Part shown: piece after piece, positions 5,911 to 7,293 of the stretch | Layout: each line of letters opens with the position of its first letter | Position numbering within the stretch: position 1 is the first letter of the stretch | Notes under the pieces: generated by a model | What the model saw: the letters and a program-made list of their open reading frames with translations, nothing else | Told to the model about the DNA's origin: nothing | Database searches by the model: none | Position numbers and translations under genes: made by a program | Origin: Alphaproteobacteria bacterium UBA1218 | GTDB taxonomy: Bacteria; Pseudomonadota; Alphaproteobacteria; Rs-D84 | Assembly: GCA_002309215.1 (NCBI GenBank) | Contig: DBXG01000025.1 | Span: 10,971-18,263 of the forward strand | Length of the DNA: 7,293 nucleotides | Direction: 5' to 3'

Positions 5911-6141
5911 TTATTTCTTTTTTACGGATTTCCTTGCACCAGATTTAGTCGCAGGCACTTTCTTGTATTCTGCATACAATGCGGATGCACAAATGTAAAT
6001 CACCAATGCAGATACAACTGTGAACAAACCGGCAATCAAATCACCAGCAAAATAAAAGAAACAAACCAAAGCAACAATCAAAACGACTGTGTATGCGATA
6101 TTGTTTTTCAACACTTTACCTAATTTTTCAAGAAAATTCAT
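5911..6141 (-). CDS. Small two-helix membrane protein, unknown function
   Basis: I do not recognise this 76-residue protein. Two hydrophobic segments, about residues 14-32 (NIAYTVVLIVALVCFFYFAG) and 35-57, are separated by a very short turn around G33-D34, so they probably form a helical hairpin in the inner membrane. The N-terminus (EKLGKVLKNN) and the C-terminal tail (KSGARKSVKKK) are both basic, which by the positive-inside rule puts both ends in the cytoplasm. The start is well supported by AAAGGGGG (6147-6154) 5 nt upstream, the strongest ribosome site in the window, and a TATAAT -10 at 6172-6177. The gene points the same way as the 252-residue membrane protein upstream but is separated from it by a terminator, so it is probably its own unit. 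Confidence 0.75.
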   Translation of the reverse strand: MNFLEKLGKVLKNNIAYTVVLIVALVCFFYFAGDLIAGLFTVVSALVIYICASALYAEYKKVPATKSGARKSVKKK

Positions 6142-6171
6142 TTTTTCCCCCTTTGTTATAGGCGTGGATTA

Positions 6172-6199
6172 ATTATAACACAAAAATTACAAAAAACAA
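6172..6199 (-). promoter_or_regulatory. Promoter of the 76-residue membrane protein gene
   Basis: On the minus strand a perfect TATAAT (6172-6177) is preceded, at a 16-nt spacing, by TTGTTT (6194-6199). The -35 lies in the T-rich tail of the terminator of the gene upstream, so the two signals are interleaved. Confidence 0.5.
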
Positions 6200-6224
6200 A
6201 GCACCATTTTTTCAATGGTGCTTT
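6187..6224 (-). terminator. Rho-independent terminator of the 252-residue protein gene
   Basis: On the minus strand AAAGCACCATT (6214-6224) pairs with AATGGTGCTTT (6198-6208), an 11-bp perfect stem with a 5-nt loop, followed by GTTTTTTGTAATTTT. It lies about 28 bp past the stop at 6253. Confidence 0.82.
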
Positions 6225-6252
6225 ATACGTTTTTCAACACACAACATATTTA

Positions 6253-7011
6253 TTATAAAATCACCTGACCCATAACACGCGCATTGCTTGGTATTGGACC
6301 AAATGAAGAATAACGATTTACATAAATATTACCTTGGACAGTAAACTTACCACAGAAACTTAATTTATCTACATTGCGAATAAACAAATTTCCACGAATC
6401 TTTGCATCACAAGGCAGAGTATATTTACGCATATTTTGGATAAACAAATTACCATCAATTTTTACACCATTTGATAAAACTGGTGCAGATGGATACATAT
6501 CAACAATAACATCGCCCATCAATCTTTGCTTTGGCAAATCTTTCGCTGGCAAAGAAATTTCCTTTACAACCATAGGTTTTTTAACACCAACTGTTTTAAT
6601 TTGTGGTTTGATGCCTGTTTCAGTACTTACTTTCAATGGCAAAGCAGTATTTATTTTGTACTTACGTTTAACAACTTTGCGATTATCTGGTATCGCTGAA
6701 TTTGCTTTGGCAACAACAACATTTTTATTTGCTTTTGCAACCATATCCACAGAATTATTATCATATCTGGTGAAATTGTGAATCAGACCTGTAAATAAAA
6801 CAATTATAGCAACCAACAAGGTCAAGTTCACCATACCAACAATATCAATACTCTTTACCCAATTCCAAATGGCTTTACAGATACGGCAAATAAAACGCCA
6901 TGCTTTTTTACACAATTCCCAAGGGAACGAAACAATACGTTTCAACCATTGTTTAATATTGCGCTTGCGCGTATTACGTGCTGCCGTTTTCATTTTTTGT
7001 ACTTTGTTCAT
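6253..7011 (-). CDS. Membrane-anchored protein with C-terminal beta-solenoid-like repeats, unknown function
   Basis: I do not recognise a named family for this 252-residue protein. Residues 1-53 are strongly basic and aromatic (IKQWLKRIVSFPWELCKKAW) and may lie along the membrane. One transmembrane segment follows at about 58-80 (VGMVNLTLLVAIIVLFTGLI). A Lys/Val/Pro-rich linker (84-160) leads to repeats of about 20-21 residues beginning near 163, 183, 204, 224 and 245. Their core reads I/V-x-G-N/D-L/V-F/I-I/V, for example KIDGNLFIQN, KIRGNLFIRN and TVQGNIYVNR. The spacing and alternating hydrophobic residues suggest stacked beta-strands. The positive-inside rule predicts the repeats lie in the periplasm, where C201 and C220 could pair. 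The start has AAAAGGA at 7018-7024, 6 nt upstream, and a consensus promoter. A scaffold or envelope role is only a guess. Confidence 0.75.
   Translation of the reverse strand: MNKVQKMKTAARNTRKRNIKQWLKRIVSFPWELCKKAWRFICRICKAIWNWVKSIDIVGMVNLTLLVAIIVLFTGLIHNFTRYDNNSVDMVAKANKNVVVAKANSAIPDNRKVVKRKYKINTALPLKVSTETGIKPQIKTVGVKKPMVVKEISLPAKDLPKQRLMGDVIVDMYPSAPVLSNGVKIDGNLFIQNMRKYTLPCDAKIRGNLFIRNVDKLSFCGKFTVQGNIYVNRYSSFGPIPSNARVMGQVIL
6277..6525 (-). repeat. Amino-acid repeats of about 20-21 residues (beta-solenoid-like)
   Basis: The C-terminal 90 residues of the 252-residue protein hold about four and a half units. Unit starts are near residues 163 (LMGDVIVDMY), 183 (VKIDGNLFIQN), 204 (KIRGNLFIRN), 224 (TVQGNIYVNR) and a final short RVMGQVIL at 245. 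Gly followed by Asn/Asp/Gln and three alternating hydrophobics marks each turn. The pattern resembles G-N-L-x-L...L-P repeat proteins and, more loosely, bactofilin-type solenoids. Confidence 0.6.
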
Positions 7012-7039
7012 ATCAAATCCTTTTGTTATGTTTGCATAT

Positions 7040-7067
7040 AATATAGACTATTTATAACATTTGTCAA
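7040..7067 (-). promoter_or_regulatory. Consensus promoter of the 252-residue protein gene
   Basis: On the minus strand a perfect TTGACA (7062-7067) is followed after 16 nt by TATATT (7040-7045), leaving a leader of about 20 nt with AAAAGGA. It has the same hexamers and spacing as the left ankyrin-like gene promoter. Confidence 0.68.
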
Positions 7068-7070
7068 GGC

Positions 7071-7128
7071 TCAAGTGTAAATAATGTATTTTTTTGATAA
7101 TCTTGTTTTTTTTACAACAAACACTTGA
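7071..7128. repeat. 8-bp inverted repeat between divergent promoters
   Basis: TCAAGTGT (7071-7078) and its exact reverse complement ACACTTGA (7121-7128) flank 42 bp of A/T-rich DNA. The right arm overlaps the -35 of the plus-strand promoter, and the left arm lies just upstream of the -35 of the minus-strand promoter. It could be an operator pair, but an 8-bp match in AT-rich DNA may be chance. Confidence 0.25.
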
Positions 7129-7153
7129 CTAATTATATTTTTTGTATTATGTT
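7125..7153 (+). promoter_or_regulatory. Promoter of the right ankyrin-like gene
   Basis: TTGACT (7125-7130) is followed after 17 nt by TATGTT (7148-7153). TATTAT at 7145-7150 is a second -10 candidate but with a short 14-nt spacer. The ATG at 7184 follows about 30 nt later, with AAAGGA at 7172-7177. Confidence 0.55.
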
Positions 7154-7183
7154 GGCCTTAACAAACAACAAAAAGGATAAAAA

Positions 7184-7293
7184 ATGGTATGGACAATTAA
7201 AGAAGGTAATTTATTGACTGCTATTAAAAAAGGCTCAATATCAAAAATAAACCAAGCCATCCAGGATGGTGCCGATGTAAACGCAACAAACGA
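7184..7293 (+). CDS. N-terminus of an ankyrin-repeat-like protein (partial, runs off the right edge)
   Basis: The ATG at 7184 opens a frame of 36 full codons that continues past the window edge. The sequence LLTAIKKGSISKINQAIQDG followed by ADVNATN is a classic first ankyrin repeat: A-x-x-G first helix, second helix, then D-G-A-D-V-N-A. AAAGGA at 7172-7177 lies 6 nt before the start, and a promoter precedes it. No signal peptide is seen. Like the left-edge gene, it begins an ankyrin unit within about 10-20 residues of its start, so the two may belong to one paralogous family. In host-associated bacteria such proteins are often effector candidates, which is inference only. The remaining length and repeat number are outside the window. 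Confidence 0.75.
   Translation, partial: MVWTIKEGNLLTAIKKGSISKINQAIQDGADVNATN

Noticed and set aside
6374..6781. 135-residue plus-strand frame opposite the solenoid protein
   Set aside because: It is the shadow of a gene with a consensus promoter, ribosome site, membrane helix and regular repeats on the minus strand.
1..7293. A hidden defence, toxin-antitoxin or mobile-element system
   Set aside because: No transposase, integrase, reverse transcriptase, CRISPR, tRNA or toxin-like pair was found on either strand. Most genes are housekeeping or envelope-type.

Overview
The window reads as ordinary chromosomal DNA from an AT-rich, probably host-associated alphaproteobacterium. The grounds are the alpha-type lepB-rnc gene pair, a SecG with a long Pro/Glu-rich tail, ankyrin-repeat gene starts at both edges, and a secreted Cys-rich protease. 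An uncultured gut-type lineage such as the RF32-like alphaproteobacteria is my guess, not something the sequence proves. Six of the eight genes have a clear AAAGGA-type or purine-rich Shine-Dalgarno 5-8 nt before the ATG, which helps to set the starts.

Layout. Bases 1-118 (minus) hold the first 39 codons of an ankyrin-type protein, with a good promoter in 150-179. Bases 225-1748 (minus) encode a full-length YifB/ComM AAA+ protein. It is divergent from a plus-strand cluster, lepB (1820-2704), rnc (2704-3333) and secG (3380-3760), and the two -35/-10 sets interleave in the 71-bp gap. Bases 3761-4080 form a 320-bp gap with a terminator hairpin, a short reading frame resembling the SecG tail, a second strong terminator and a promoter. 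Bases 4081-5868 encode a secreted chymotrypsin-fold protease with two copies of an 8-cysteine domain. A bidirectional terminator (5868-5897) separates it from two minus-strand genes: a 76-residue two-helix membrane protein (5911-6141) and a 252-residue membrane-anchored protein with C-terminal beta-solenoid-like repeats (6253-7011). From 7184 to the edge runs the start of a second ankyrin-type protein on the plus strand, divergent from the solenoid gene.

Functional theme. LepB (signal peptidase I) and SecG (translocon subunit) serve the Sec pathway. The protease carries a Sec signal peptide and would be a substrate of that pathway. RNase III lies between lepB and secG, overlapping lepB by one base. 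YifB/ComM is a DNA helicase-like protein linked to natural transformation in other bacteria. I see no CRISPR, tRNA, rRNA, insertion sequence, toxin-antitoxin pair or recognisable defence system. The least explained items are the twin 8-Cys protease tail, the membrane-anchored repeat protein, the SecG-tail-like remnant, and the two genes that lack a Shine-Dalgarno and have a -10 box close to the ATG.
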